A DNA stretch of 64,000 nucleotides from Nocardioides exalbidus (GCF_900105585.1 NZ_FNRT01000002.1:248001-312000), one strand, 5' to 3'; counted from the stretch's first letter, positions 8,633-17,154 are shown. Notes: generated by a model from the letters alone, not told the origin. Made by a program: numbers and translations.

Positions 8633-10536
8633 GGCGCAAGCGGATCGGCTCCGTCGTCCTGGGTGGTGCGCTTCTGCTGGCCGGGGCCGCACTGGTCGCG
8701 CCTGCCCAGGCGGCTGAGACATGGCTCCCGCCCGTGACTCTCTCCGCCGGCTCCGACGCTGTGGGCCAGAAGCTCGCAGTCGACGCATCGGGCACCACGA
8801 CAGCTGTCTGGACGCAGACGAACGGCACGCACTACCTCGTGACCACGAGCCAGCGGCCGGCAGGCGGGTCGTGGTCGGCTCCCGTCACCTTGTCGCAGGC
8901 CGGTCAGCACGCCTACACCCCGCAGGTCGAGGTAGACGCCCGGGGCGGCGCCGTCGCCGCCTGGTACAGGAGCGACGGGGGCCGTGATCGGGTCCAGGTC
9001 ACCACCAGGACCCCCGATGGCGCCTGGTCCCCCGTCGAGACGTTGTCTGCTGCAGGCCAGTCCGCCAACGGGGTCCGCGTGGCCATCGACGACTCAGGGA
9101 CGGCCGCCGTCGTCTGGTCTCGGTCCGACGGTGCCACGATTCGTATCCAGGCGAGCACCCACGCCGTCGGCGGCACCTGGACCACACCAGTCACGCTCAG
9201 CGAGGTCGGCGGCGATGCCATCTCCCCCGCCATCGCAGTCGATGCCGGCGGCACGTTCACCGCCGCGTGGACGCGCTACGACGGGTCGTACTCCCTGGCC
9301 CAGGCCTCGTCGCGTCCTGCCGGCGGGGACTGGTCGATCCCGGCGACCCTGTCCGAAGCCGGCCATGGAGCGGCGCGACCCCGGGTCGCAGCGGGCCAGG
9401 CCGGCTCCGCCGTCGTGGTGTGGACGCGGTCCGACGGCAGCAACCTGCGCGTGCAGGCCAGCTCTCGACAGGCTGGCGGCCCGTGGTCCATCGCGACAAC
9501 GCTGTCCAAGCCCGGTTCTGACGTCTTCGCCGGCCCCATCGTCGGCCTCGACACCTCCGGGAACGCCTCGGCGGTCTGGACCCAGCTCATCGGCGGCGAC
9601 ACACGCGCGGTCGCGGCCACGCGCGCACCGGGCGGGGGCTGGGCCGTCCCCGAGACGATCTCGCCCGTCGGGTCCACGAAGGGACTTGTTGACCTGGCCG
9701 TCGGTCGCGACGGGACCACGGTCGCCGTCTGGACGCTGGCCGGACCTGGTGTCACGACCCAGGTGCAAGCGGCGCTCCGGCACCCCGGCGCGGCCTGGAG
9801 CGCCGGCTCGCCCGTGTCGGCCTTCGACGGGGAGACGGTCGAACCGGACGCCGTCGTGGACCCCTGGGGCAATGCGTCCGTCGCCTGGTTCCACTACCTG
9901 CCCGACACCGGGCGCTACCGGGTGCAGGTGGCCGGGCTCGATGCCGCAGGTCCCGTCGTGGGCGGGTTCGCCGTTCCAGCCACTGCGACCGCCGGCCAGC
10001 CTGTCAACCTGTCGCTGTCGGCGTACGACGTCTGGTCGGCCGTCGCCGGCACCACCTGGTCCTTCGGCGACGGAACCACCGCATCCGGCGCCTCGGTCTC
10101 GCACACCTGGACAGCGCCCGGCACCTACACCGTCACCGCCACCGTCACCGACGCCGTCGGCAACACCACCAGCCGCTCGAGCACCGCCACCGTCGGAGCA
10201 GCACCAGCCGCCGCGCCGGCGCGGCCGGCGGTGTCGGGGCTGAAGCTCAGGCCAGGCACCATCCACCTCACCGGACCGAAGAAGGACCGCAGGGCGAAGG
10301 TCACCGTCACCGTCACGACCGCGTCGAAGCTCACCCTGACCTTCAAGAAGAAGGGCGTGAAGAAGCCGCTGCGACTGACGAAGAACCTTCGGGCCGGGAG
10401 GAACACCTTCACCCTCACCGCGAAGATCGGGAAGAAGAAGCGTCTCACCGTCGGGACGTGGAAGGTCACCGCCGTCGCCACGAACGCCGCCGGATCCAGC
10501 ACCGCGAGGAAGCTGACCCTCAAGGTGGTGCGATGA
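8629..10536 (+). CDS. Secreted beta-propeller/PKD surface protein, paralogue 3
   Basis: A 635-residue third paralogue. The signal peptide (MRRKRIGSVVLGGALLLAGA) ends near AQAA. ETWLPPVTLS at the mature N-terminus resembles the internal ending WSAPVTLS. Seven complete repeats and one open repeat are followed by a PKD domain nearly identical to that of paralogue 2, and the lysine-rich tail. The gene overlaps the previous stop by four bases and its own stop overlaps the next ATG, so genes 4887-11228 form one translationally coupled run. Many repeats carry W.RSDG at the blade turn. Binding specificity is unknown. The Asp/Gly turns resemble those of sialidase-type propellers, but no catalytic set is recognisable. 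Confidence 0.8.
   Translation: MRRKRIGSVVLGGALLLAGAALVAPAQAAETWLPPVTLSAGSDAVGQKLAVDASGTTTAVWTQTNGTHYLVTTSQRPAGGSWSAPVTLSQAGQHAYTPQVEVDARGGAVAAWYRSDGGRDRVQVTTRTPDGAWSPVETLSAAGQSANGVRVAIDDSGTAAVVWSRSDGATIRIQASTHAVGGTWTTPVTLSEVGGDAISPAIAVDAGGTFTAAWTRYDGSYSLAQASSRPAGGDWSIPATLSEAGHGAARPRVAAGQAGSAVVVWTRSDGSNLRVQASSRQAGGPWSIATTLSKPGSDVFAGPIVGLDTSGNASAVWTQLIGGDTRAVAATRAPGGGWAVPETISPVGSTKGLVDLAVGRDGTTVAVWTLAGPGVTTQVQAALRHPGAAWSAGSPVSAFDGETVEPDAVVDPWGNASVAWFHYLPDTGRYRVQVAGLDAAGPVVGGFAVPATATAGQPVNLSLSAYDVWSAVAGTTWSFGDGTTASGASVSHTWTAPGTYTVTATVTDAVGNTTSRSSTATVGAAPAAAPARPAVSGLKLRPGTIHLTGPKKDRRAKVTVTVTTASKLTLTFKKKGVKKPLRLTKNLRAGRNTFTLTAKIGKKKRLTVGTWKVTAVATNAAGSSTARKLTLKVVR
10021..10170 (+). repeat. PKD-coding repeat, copy 2 of 2
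   Basis: A 150-bp segment nearly identical to 8126-8275. It lies inside paralogue 3 and is separated from the tail repeat by a short variable linker rich in Ala and Pro. Confidence 0.75.
10255..10536 (+). repeat. Near-identical 282-bp 3' repeat, copy C
   Basis: Encodes the lysine-rich tail and stop of paralogue 3. About six scattered mismatches to copy A, mostly silent or Lys/Arg exchanges. Confidence 0.85.
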
Positions 10537-11228
10537 GGGTCGCCGTCGCCCTGCCGCTCGCCGTCGCCGCAGCGCTCGTCCCGGCCGGTGCTGGGGCGAG
10601 AGCCAGCGACACGACACCTCCCGTGGTCGAGTCGGTGAGGTGCGAGTGCTGGCAGCCCTACCAGTACTCGACGGTCCAGTTCACGGCCGCCGCCCACGAC
10701 GACGAGTCAGGGATCGCGTCGGTGAGCTGGCTCTTCAGCGACGGCGTCACCGCATCGGGGGCGACCGTGACGCGCGAGCTCAGGACCGCCGGCGTCGTGA
10801 AGGCGATGGTCACGGTGACCGACGGGGCGGGGAACGCCAGCACGGGCAGCGCGACGATCAACGTCCTGCCGAACCCCTTCCCACCGGAGCCGACGTACAG
10901 CCAGCCGACGCTCCACCACGTGCGCCTGCGGCCCGGCACCCTGTCGGCGTACGGCGACACGGCGGCGACACCGCGTCGAGCCCGGTTGTCCTTCCGGCTC
11001 GCCGACGTGTGGGACACCACGCGCATCAGGCTGGTGATCCGTCCCGTGGAAGGTCATCGGTCCGCGCGCCGGGTGGTGGAGGACGTCCGGGAGGGTGAGC
11101 GCCACCTCGTGCTCTCCACGCGCCGCAACGGCCTGCTGCTGCCCCCGGGCCGCTACCGGGTCGTGGTGCGGGCCGCCAACAGCTACGGCTCCGACCGGGC
11201 CGTCACCCGGCTCCGGATCGTCCCCTGA
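10533..11228 (+). CDS. Secreted PKD protein lacking the propeller
   Basis: A 231-residue secreted protein closing the run. A signal peptide (about residues 1-25) is followed directly by a PKD-like domain (WLFSDGVTASGATVTREL) with a Cys pair in VRCECWQ. A C-terminal beta domain (LRPGTLSAYGDT to RLRIVP) has the layout of the tails of the upstream paralogues but is arginine- rather than lysine-rich and not DNA-identical to them. The start overlaps the previous stop (ATGA). It may be a decayed or minimal family member, or an accessory subunit. It ends nine bases before the convergent adaptor gene, with no clear hairpin between them. Confidence 0.72.
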   Translation: MRVAVALPLAVAAALVPAGAGARASDTTPPVVESVRCECWQPYQYSTVQFTAAAHDDESGIASVSWLFSDGVTASGATVTRELRTAGVVKAMVTVTDGAGNASTGSATINVLPNPFPPEPTYSQPTLHHVRLRPGTLSAYGDTAATPRRARLSFRLADVWDTTRIRLVIRPVEGHRSARRVVEDVREGERHLVLSTRRNGLLLPPGRYRVVVRAANSYGSDRAVTRLRIVP

Positions 11229-11237
11229 GGGTCGTCC

Positions 11238-13004
11238 TCACCCTCCGGGTGGTCCGCTGAACCCTCCCCCGCCCCCGGGCAGCCCGCCACCGAACCCGCT
11301 GCCGCCGAAGCCTCCCGTGGTGGTCGTGGTGCCACCGGCGGGCACGTCGGCGTCGACCTGGGCGAGCACGACGACGTCGCCGGCCTCGAGCCCGTCGGTG
11401 ATCTCGGTGCGGGTCGAGCCGCGGGCGCCGAGGGTCACCTGGCGGCGGCTGGTCGTGCCGTCCGCGAGGACCGTGACGCTGGTCGTCGGCGAGGTGCTGA
11501 CCGCCGAGGTCGGGACGGTGACCACGTCGTCGACCGACGCGGTGACGACCTCGAGCGAGGCCGGGGTCCCGAGCGGGACGGTCCGGTCGGCGTTGTCGAG
11601 GACGACCTCGACGGCGTACGTCGTGGTGCCGCTGGTGGGCTCGGCCGCGACCGAGGTGACCTCGCCCGTCACGGTGTCGTCGGCGCCGAGGACGGTGACG
11701 TCGACGCCCTGGCCGACCGAGATCGACGCCACGTCGGCGACGTCGACCTCGGCGGCCACCGTGGTCGCACCGGCGGCCACGACGACGGCGACGGTCGTAC
11801 CGGCCGTGACGTCGTCCCCGACGGCGAGGTCGAGCGAGCGGACGGTGCCGGCCGTGGGCGCGGTCAGCTCGGTCGCGGCCAGTGCCTGCCTTGCGTCCAC
11901 GAGGTCCGCCTTCGCCTGGTCGATCGCCGCCTGGTCCTGCGCGAGGGTGGCGGCGGTGACGCTCTGTCCCACACCGCCTGACGCGCCGCCGCTCGTGGCT
12001 CCACCGGGCGTCGACTGCTCGGTGCCCCCGCTCGGCAGCTGCTGCTGGCCACCCGTCGGGGCCTGACCCTCGGGCTGCTCTCCGGACTGCCCCGGCTGGC
12101 CGGTCGGGGACCCGCTCGGGGTCCCGGTCGGCTCCTCGGTCGGCTCCCCCGTCGGGGTCTCGGTCGGGGTCTCGCTCGGGGTCTCGGTCTCGGCCTGCGC
12201 GGCCGCGTCGACGGCGGCGATCGCGGTGGTGAGGGTGCTGCCGAGGGTGCCGAGCGCGGTCTGGAGGTCCTCCTGCGCGGTGGCCGCCGCCTGCTGCGCG
12301 GCCTGCACGGCGACCAGTGCGTCGGCGCAGGCCTGGGCGGCCGGGTCGGCGGCGCACGTCGTGGTCTGGGCCTCGAGCGCGGTGCTCGCCGTGGCCAGGG
12401 CGGTCGTGGCGGCGGACTGGGCGGCGAGCACGGCCTGCTGCTGCTCCGCCAGCTGGGCGAGCGCCGCCTGGACGGCGGGGTCCTCGCTCGCGGAGACAGT
12501 ACGGACGGCCGTCGTCCGCGCGGCGACTGTGGTGATCGTGGGCGACGACGTGGTCCTGGCCGCAACGGTGCTCGCGGTCGTCGTACTGCTGCTCGTGCTC
12601 GACGCTGTCGCCGAGGCGACCGCGTCGCTTTGGGCGTCGATGTCGGCCTCGAGCTGCGCCTTCGCGGCATCGAGCGTGGCCTGGGCACGGTCCAGGCTGC
12701 GCTGCAGCTCGGTGCCGGAGGTGCGGGCGATGACCTGTCCGGCCTCCACCTCGTCGCCCTGCTCGACGAGGACCTTCGCGACGGAGCCGGACGTGGAGAA
12801 CGCGAGGTCGGTGCGCCCGCTGGCACTCACGGTGCCGGACAGGGCGAGGTGCTCCTCGACCGACCCGGTCGCCGCGGTGGCGGTGCGGTAGTCGCCGGTC
12901 GTGGTGGCGCCGAAGCTGGTGGCCACGGTCGCGCCTCCGGCCACGAGGACGCCGGAGACGCCGACCACGGCGAGCCAGCCGGCCCGGCCGCGAGGGCGCC
13001 TCAC
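11238..13004 (-). CDS. MacA-like membrane-fusion adaptor with low-complexity insert
   Basis: A 588-residue adaptor of an ABC-type MacAB/HlyD-like system. An N-terminal membrane anchor (WLAVVGVSGVLVAGGATVA) is followed by a lipoyl-like half (LALSGTVSASGRTDLAF to VLVEQGDEVEAGQVIAR). Then come about 240 residues of Ala/Thr/Gln-rich, probably helical sequence with a Ser/Pro/Thr/Glu stretch. The second lipoyl half (ELTAPTAGTVRSLDLAVGD), a beta-barrel domain and a Gly-rich tail (GGFGGSGFGGGLPGGGGG) complete it. The GTG start overlaps the upstream lipoprotein stop (GTGA). It is the last gene of the five-gene ABC operon and the second adaptor in it. The insert is longer than the usual hairpin. Confidence 0.8.
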   Translation of the reverse strand: MRRPRGRAGWLAVVGVSGVLVAGGATVATSFGATTTGDYRTATAATGSVEEHLALSGTVSASGRTDLAFSTSGSVAKVLVEQGDEVEAGQVIARTSGTELQRSLDRAQATLDAAKAQLEADIDAQSDAVASATASSTSSSTTTASTVAARTTSSPTITTVAARTTAVRTVSASEDPAVQAALAQLAEQQQAVLAAQSAATTALATASTALEAQTTTCAADPAAQACADALVAVQAAQQAAATAQEDLQTALGTLGSTLTTAIAAVDAAAQAETETPSETPTETPTGEPTEEPTGTPSGSPTGQPGQSGEQPEGQAPTGGQQQLPSGGTEQSTPGGATSGGASGGVGQSVTAATLAQDQAAIDQAKADLVDARQALAATELTAPTAGTVRSLDLAVGDDVTAGTTVAVVVAAGATTVAAEVDVADVASISVGQGVDVTVLGADDTVTGEVTSVAAEPTSGTTTYAVEVVLDNADRTVPLGTPASLEVVTASVDDVVTVPTSAVSTSPTTSVTVLADGTTSRRQVTLGARGSTRTEITDGLEAGDVVVLAQVDADVPAGGTTTTTGGFGGSGFGGGLPGGGGGFSGPPGG

Positions 13005-13933
13005 GAGGCGCCCTGGCTGGAGTCCTGGCTGGAGTCCGTGGTGGAGTCGCCGGAACTGCCCGGGCCACCGGGCATGCCGCCGCCCATCCCGCCGAATCCG
13101 CCGACGGAGCACTCGCCGTCGACCTGGTCGCTCACGGAGACCGAGTCGGCGGTGACGGCGCCGGTGTCGTCGGCCTCGCCCTGCGCCGAGACGCAGACGC
13201 CGACGGTGATGTCGTCGGCCGTACCGTCCTCGGTGGTGGTGAAGGTCGTGGAGTCGTCGACGGTGACCGACACGTCCGAGGTGGTGGCGTCGGTGCTGTC
13301 CTCCCCCGGTGCGCCCATCGCGACAGCGGCGACGGTGAAGCCGCCGTCGTCGAGCGCGGTGACCTCACCGGCGACGATCCCGCCCGGGCCGCCGGCGCCA
13401 CCCGGCCCACCGGACGGCAGGTCGCTCGGCATGTCGCTCGGCATGTCGGACGGCGCGTCCGAGGGCGCGCCGGACGGGCGCTGGCCAGCGCCTCCGCCGA
13501 AGCCGCCCGTGCACTCCCCGTCGACCGGGTCGGTGACCCGGACGGTGGTCGCGGCCGTCGCCGAGTCGTCGTCGGCCGTCGTGCCCATGACGACGACGCA
13601 GCTGCCGACGGTGAGCTCGTCGAGGCTGGTCGGCACCTGCGTGGTGATCGCGGTCGAGCCGGTGAGCGTCACCGCGACCTGGCCCGACACCTGGCTCTGC
13701 ACCTGCAGCACGTCGCCCTGGACGGCCGCGACCTCGCCGCTGGCTCCGGGGACGCCGCCACCCTGCCCACCGCCCGGCCCGCCGTCGGGCGCGGCGCCGG
13801 CGGACGGCGTACTGCTGCTGCCACCCCCCGCCGACGAGGCATCGGACGTGTCGGCGTTGCTGCTCGAGCACGCGGACAGCGAGAGGGCGAGGACGGCGAG
13901 CGCCGCCGGGGCGAGGGTGAGGTGCTTGTTCAC
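13001..13933 (-). CDS. Lipoprotein with two DUF5666-like repeats
   Basis: A 310-residue protein with a lipobox at LSLSAC (Cys about residue 22), followed by a Ser/Gly/Pro linker. Two homologous halves resemble DUF5666: GEVAAVQGDVLQVQ to DGECTGGF, and GEVTALDDGGFTVA to DGECSVGGF. Each half contains one Cys in GxCV and one in DGEC, so a disulfide within each half is plausible. The linker holds repeated PSDMPSDMPSD. It lies between the permease and the second adaptor gene, overlapping the latter by four bases, which suggests a substrate-binding or accessory role in the transporter. The function of DUF5666 is not established. Confidence 0.75.
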   Translation of the reverse strand: MNKHLTLAPAALAVLALSLSACSSSNADTSDASSAGGGSSSTPSAGAAPDGGPGGGQGGGVPGASGEVAAVQGDVLQVQSQVSGQVAVTLTGSTAITTQVPTSLDELTVGSCVVVMGTTADDDSATAATTVRVTDPVDGECTGGFGGGAGQRPSGAPSDAPSDMPSDMPSDLPSGGPGGAGGPGGIVAGEVTALDDGGFTVAAVAMGAPGEDSTDATTSDVSVTVDDSTTFTTTEDGTADDITVGVCVSAQGEADDTGAVTADSVSVSDQVDGECSVGGFGGMGGGMPGGPGSSGDSTTDSSQDSSQGAS

Positions 13934-13973
13934 GTGGTTCTCCTGGGTTCGGGGGTACGACGGACGGGTGCGC

Positions 13974-15206
13974 TCAGCTGCTGCGGAGCGCGTCGATGGG
14001 GGTGAGGCGGGCGGCGCGGCCCGCGGGGTAGACGCCGAAGCCGATGCCGAGCGCGAGGGCGGTGCCGACCGCGCCCACTGCCGCGAGCGCCGAGACGGTG
14101 ACGGTCTGGTCGATCAGCGAGGGCAGGACCAGCGCTCCGACGATGCCGACGCCCAGCCCGAGCAACCCGCCGACCAGGCCGAGCACGGACGCCTCGAGCA
14201 GGAACTGCCGCCGGATCGAGGACGGGGTCGCGCCGAGCGCCTTGCGCAGTCCGATCTCCTGCACGCGCTCGCTGACCGAGACGAGCATGATGTTCATGAC
14301 GCCGATGCCGCCGACGAGCAGCGAGATGGCCGCGACACCGGTGAGCAGGACGGTCATCGTCTCGTTGGTGGAGTTGGCGGTCTCGACGAGTGAGTCCTGC
14401 GTCGAGACGGTGAAATCGGCCTCGTCCGAGCCCCCGACGTCGTGGAGGTTGAGCAGGAGCGCCTCGACCTCCTGGTAGGCCGCGCTGAGCGTGGTGGAGT
14501 CGGTGGCCTCGACGTAGATCGTGGACAGCGACGTCGACGACGAACCCGTGAGCCGGGCAGCGGTCGCGAGGGGGACGACCGCCTGGTCGTCCTCGCTCGA
14601 CGTCCCGCTCGTCGAGGCGCCGGACTCCTCCAGCACGCCGATCACCGTGAGCTCGGTGCCGCCGACCCGCACGGTCTGGCCGACCGGGTTGCCGCGGTCG
14701 AAGAGCTCCCCGGCCGTGTCGGAGGCGAGCACGACGACGTCAGCACCCGATTCGGCCTCGGAGGAGGTGAAGAACCTCCCGGACGCGACCGTGCGGGCCC
14801 GGACGTCGAGCCACGAGGTGGTCGTCCCGGAGACCTGCGTGGTCCAGTTCGTGTCGCCGGCGGTGACCGACGAGCTGCTCGACGTGACCGGCGCGACGGC
14901 AGCGACGTCGGGGGCCACCGTCTCGTCGGCGATCGCCGCGGCGTCGTCGAGGTCGAGCGTCGAGGCGGAGCCGAAGCCACCGCGCATGCCCGAGCTGTCG
15001 GTGCTGCTGCCGGGCGAGACGATCAGCAGGTTGCGCCCCAGGGCATCGATCTGGTCGCGGACCTCCTTCTGCGCGCCTTGGCCGAGGCCGACGGTGAGGA
15101 TGACGGACGCGATGCCGATGACGATCCCGAGCATCGTGAGCAGCGAGCGCATCCGGTGCGCGCGGACGGCCTCGAGGCTGGTCCGCAGGGTCTCGGCCCA
15201 GCTCAC
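13974..15206 (-). CDS. MacB/FtsX-type ABC transporter permease
   Basis: A 410-residue permease. The N-terminal helix (MRSLLTMLGIVIGIASVILTV) leads into a large extracytoplasmic domain of about 210 residues (MacB_PCD type). Three helices near residues 285-400 include the FtsX signature region GIGVMNIMLVSVSERVQEIG and the LRKALGAT cytoplasmic loop. MacB-type permeases do not form a classical channel; they couple ATP hydrolysis to movement of an outer adaptor and expel peptides, lipids or toxins. The ATG overlaps the ATPase stop (ATGA). The gene order adaptor - ATPase - permease is standard for this class. Confidence 0.88.
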   Translation of the reverse strand: MSWAETLRTSLEAVRAHRMRSLLTMLGIVIGIASVILTVGLGQGAQKEVRDQIDALGRNLLIVSPGSSTDSSGMRGGFGSASTLDLDDAAAIADETVAPDVAAVAPVTSSSSSVTAGDTNWTTQVSGTTTSWLDVRARTVASGRFFTSSEAESGADVVVLASDTAGELFDRGNPVGQTVRVGGTELTVIGVLEESGASTSGTSSEDDQAVVPLATAARLTGSSSTSLSTIYVEATDSTTLSAAYQEVEALLLNLHDVGGSDEADFTVSTQDSLVETANSTNETMTVLLTGVAAISLLVGGIGVMNIMLVSVSERVQEIGLRKALGATPSSIRRQFLLEASVLGLVGGLLGLGVGIVGALVLPSLIDQTVTVSALAAVGAVGTALALGIGFGVYPAGRAARLTPIDALRSS

Positions 15207-15913
15207 GACCGCACCCCCAGCGCGGCGCGCGCTGTCGGTACGTCGCTGGTGATCGCGCCGTCGTCGATGACGAGGTTGCGCCCCGCCCGGGCGGCGACCT
15301 CGTGCTCGTGGGTGATGAGCACGATCGTGCGGCCGGCCTCGTGGAGGTCGTCGAGCAGCCCGAGCACGTCGTGGGTCGACGTCGAGTCGAGGTTTCCGGT
15401 CGGCTCGTCGGCGAGCACGAGCGCGGGCTCGGTGACCAGGGCGCGCGCCACGGCGACGCGCTGCTGCTGGCCCCCGGAGAGCTCGCCCGGTCGGTGTCCG
15501 GTGCGGTGGCCGAGGCCGACCCGGTCGAGGGCAGCGCCGGCGCGCTGGCGTCGTACGTCGGCGGGGACCCCCGCGTAGACGAGCGGGAGCTCGACGTTGC
15601 GGATCGCCGACAGCGTCGGCAGCAGGTGGAACTGCTGGAAGACGAAGCCGATGCGGCGGTTGCGGACGTCGGCGAGCTGCTCCTCGCTCATGCCGGAGAC
15701 GTCCTCGCCGGCCAGGTGGTACGACCCGCCGCTGGGCAGGTCGAGGCAGCCGAGGATGTGCATGAGGGTCGACTTGCCGGAGCCGGACGGGCCGATGACC
15801 GCGACGTACTCCCCCTCGTCGACGCGGGCGTCGACACCGCGCAGGGCGTGGACCTCCGCGTCTCCGGTGCCGTAGGACTTGCGGACGCCGGCGAGCTCGA
15901 TGATGGCGCTCAC
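15203..15913 (-). CDS. MacB-type ABC transporter ATPase
   Basis: A 236-residue nucleotide-binding subunit with Walker A GPSGSGKSTLMHILG, Q-loop FVFQQFHLLP, signature LSGGQQQRVAVARAL, Walker B LVLADEPTGNLD and switch His in VLITHEHEV. This is the LolD/MacB subfamily. The GTG start overlaps the adaptor stop by four bases and its own stop overlaps the permease start, so the three core components are translationally coupled. It powers the adjacent FtsX-like permease. The substrate cannot be read from the ATPase. Confidence 0.92.
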   Translation of the reverse strand: MSAIIELAGVRKSYGTGDAEVHALRGVDARVDEGEYVAVIGPSGSGKSTLMHILGCLDLPSGGSYHLAGEDVSGMSEEQLADVRNRRIGFVFQQFHLLPTLSAIRNVELPLVYAGVPADVRRQRAGAALDRVGLGHRTGHRPGELSGGQQQRVAVARALVTEPALVLADEPTGNLDSTSTHDVLGLLDDLHEAGRTIVLITHEHEVAARAGRNLVIDDGAITSDVPTARAALGVRS

Positions 15914-17154
15914 TGGGGAGCCCCCGGCATCTGGCCGCCGCCGGGGAAGCTCGGCATCCCGCTCGGTGGCGTGCCGCCGGGGAAGCCCTGCTGGCCCCCG
16001 TCGTCCGAGCCGGTGCCGGCGCCCGGGCCGGAGAAGGCGGGCACCACGACGGTGTCCCCCTCGGCCAGGCCGGAGGTGACCTCGGTGGAGGCGCCGGAGG
16101 CCTCGCCGATCTCGATGTCGCGCCGCACCTCCTTGCCGTCGACCTCGAGGGTGACGTAGGCCTGGCCGTCCTCCGTCCCGACCGCCCGGGTGGGCACGGT
16201 GAGCACGTCGGTGCGCTGGCTGACGACGATGGAGAGGTCGGCCGAGGTGCCGGAGTAGAGGTCCTTGCGGTTGCCGGTGACCTCGACCTCGACCGGGAAG
16301 ACCGCAGCTCCGCTGCTGTTCGTGGAGGCGACCGCGCCGACCGAGGCGACCGTGCCGTAGACGGCCTCGTCGACGCCGCTGACGGTGAGCTCGACCTGGA
16401 GCCCCTCCTGCACGCCCTCGATGTCGGCGGCCGCGACCTCGGCGTCGACGGCGAAGCGACGGGTGGTCGCGATGGTCACCTGGGCCGAGCTGGTGGCGGT
16501 GCTCGTGCTGGTGCCAGTGCTTGTGCTGGTGCTGTTCGACCCGGTCGTCGAGCCCCCGGCCGACCCGGTCCCGCTGCTGGAGCCACTGCTCGAGCCGGAG
16601 CCGACGGTGTCGCCGACGGCGAGGTCGAGCGCGACGACGGTCCCAGCCATCGGGGCGCGCAGGACGGCGTCGTCGACGGCCTCGCGGGCCTCGACCCACG
16701 ACGCCTTCGCGGCGACGACCGAGGACCGGTCGGCCGCCACCTGCACGTCGGACGCACCGGCGTCGAGGTCCTCGTCGAGCTGCGTCAGCGCGGCGTCGTA
16801 CGACGACCGCGCGGCGGTGCGTGCGGCGACGAGCGAGGTGGCGTCGACGCGGGCCAGCGCCGTCCCCCTCCTCACCCGGTCGCCCTCGCTGACCAGGACG
16901 GCACGCACGGTGCCGGCGACCGCGAAGGACAGGTCCTCGCTCCTCGCCGCCCGGAGCGTGCCGCTCGCGGTCACCGTCTGCTCGAAGGTGGAGGTCGAGA
17001 CGGTCTGCGTCGTCGACGTCGCCACCGCCTCGGCGTCCGGGCGGAGCCAGAGCCATCCTCCGGCACTCGCGGCGACGGCGAGCGCGACGACGGCTGCCGC
17101 CACCACCCTGCTCCGCCTGGTCCTCAACCACCTGCCGGGCCAACCCACGCGCAC
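15910..17154 (-). CDS. MacA-like membrane-fusion adaptor, first gene of the ABC operon
   Basis: A 414-residue adaptor. A basic N-terminus and membrane anchor (VVAAAVVALAVAASAGGWLWL) are followed by the first lipoyl half (ASGTLRAARSEDLSFAVAG), a short helical hairpin (about residues 95-150), the second lipoyl half (LRAPMAGTVVALDLAVGD) and a Ser/Gly/Thr linker. Beta-barrel and membrane-proximal domains and a Gly/Pro-rich tail (PGGTPPSGMPSFPGGG) follow. The GTG at 17154 is chosen because GAGGAG lies seven bases upstream; longer in-frame versions lack a ribosome site and would run into the divergent gene. It is the first gene of the leftward operon, which also holds a second adaptor at its end. 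Confidence 0.83.
   Translation of the reverse strand: MRVGWPGRWLRTRRSRVVAAAVVALAVAASAGGWLWLRPDAEAVATSTTQTVSTSTFEQTVTASGTLRAARSEDLSFAVAGTVRAVLVSEGDRVRRGTALARVDATSLVAARTAARSSYDAALTQLDEDLDAGASDVQVAADRSSVVAAKASWVEAREAVDDAVLRAPMAGTVVALDLAVGDTVGSGSSSGSSSGTGSAGGSTTGSNSTSTSTGTSTSTATSSAQVTIATTRRFAVDAEVAAADIEGVQEGLQVELTVSGVDEAVYGTVASVGAVASTNSSGAAVFPVEVEVTGNRKDLYSGTSADLSIVVSQRTDVLTVPTRAVGTEDGQAYVTLEVDGKEVRRDIEIGEASGASTEVTSGLAEGDTVVVPAFSGPGAGTGSDDGGQQGFPGGTPPSGMPSFPGGGQMPGAPQ

Noticed and set aside
4887..10536. Propeller proteins considered as sialidases or other glycosidases
   Set aside because: No Arg triad, Asp-box set or catalytic Tyr/Glu pair could be placed. The repeats fit a binding propeller better than an enzyme.
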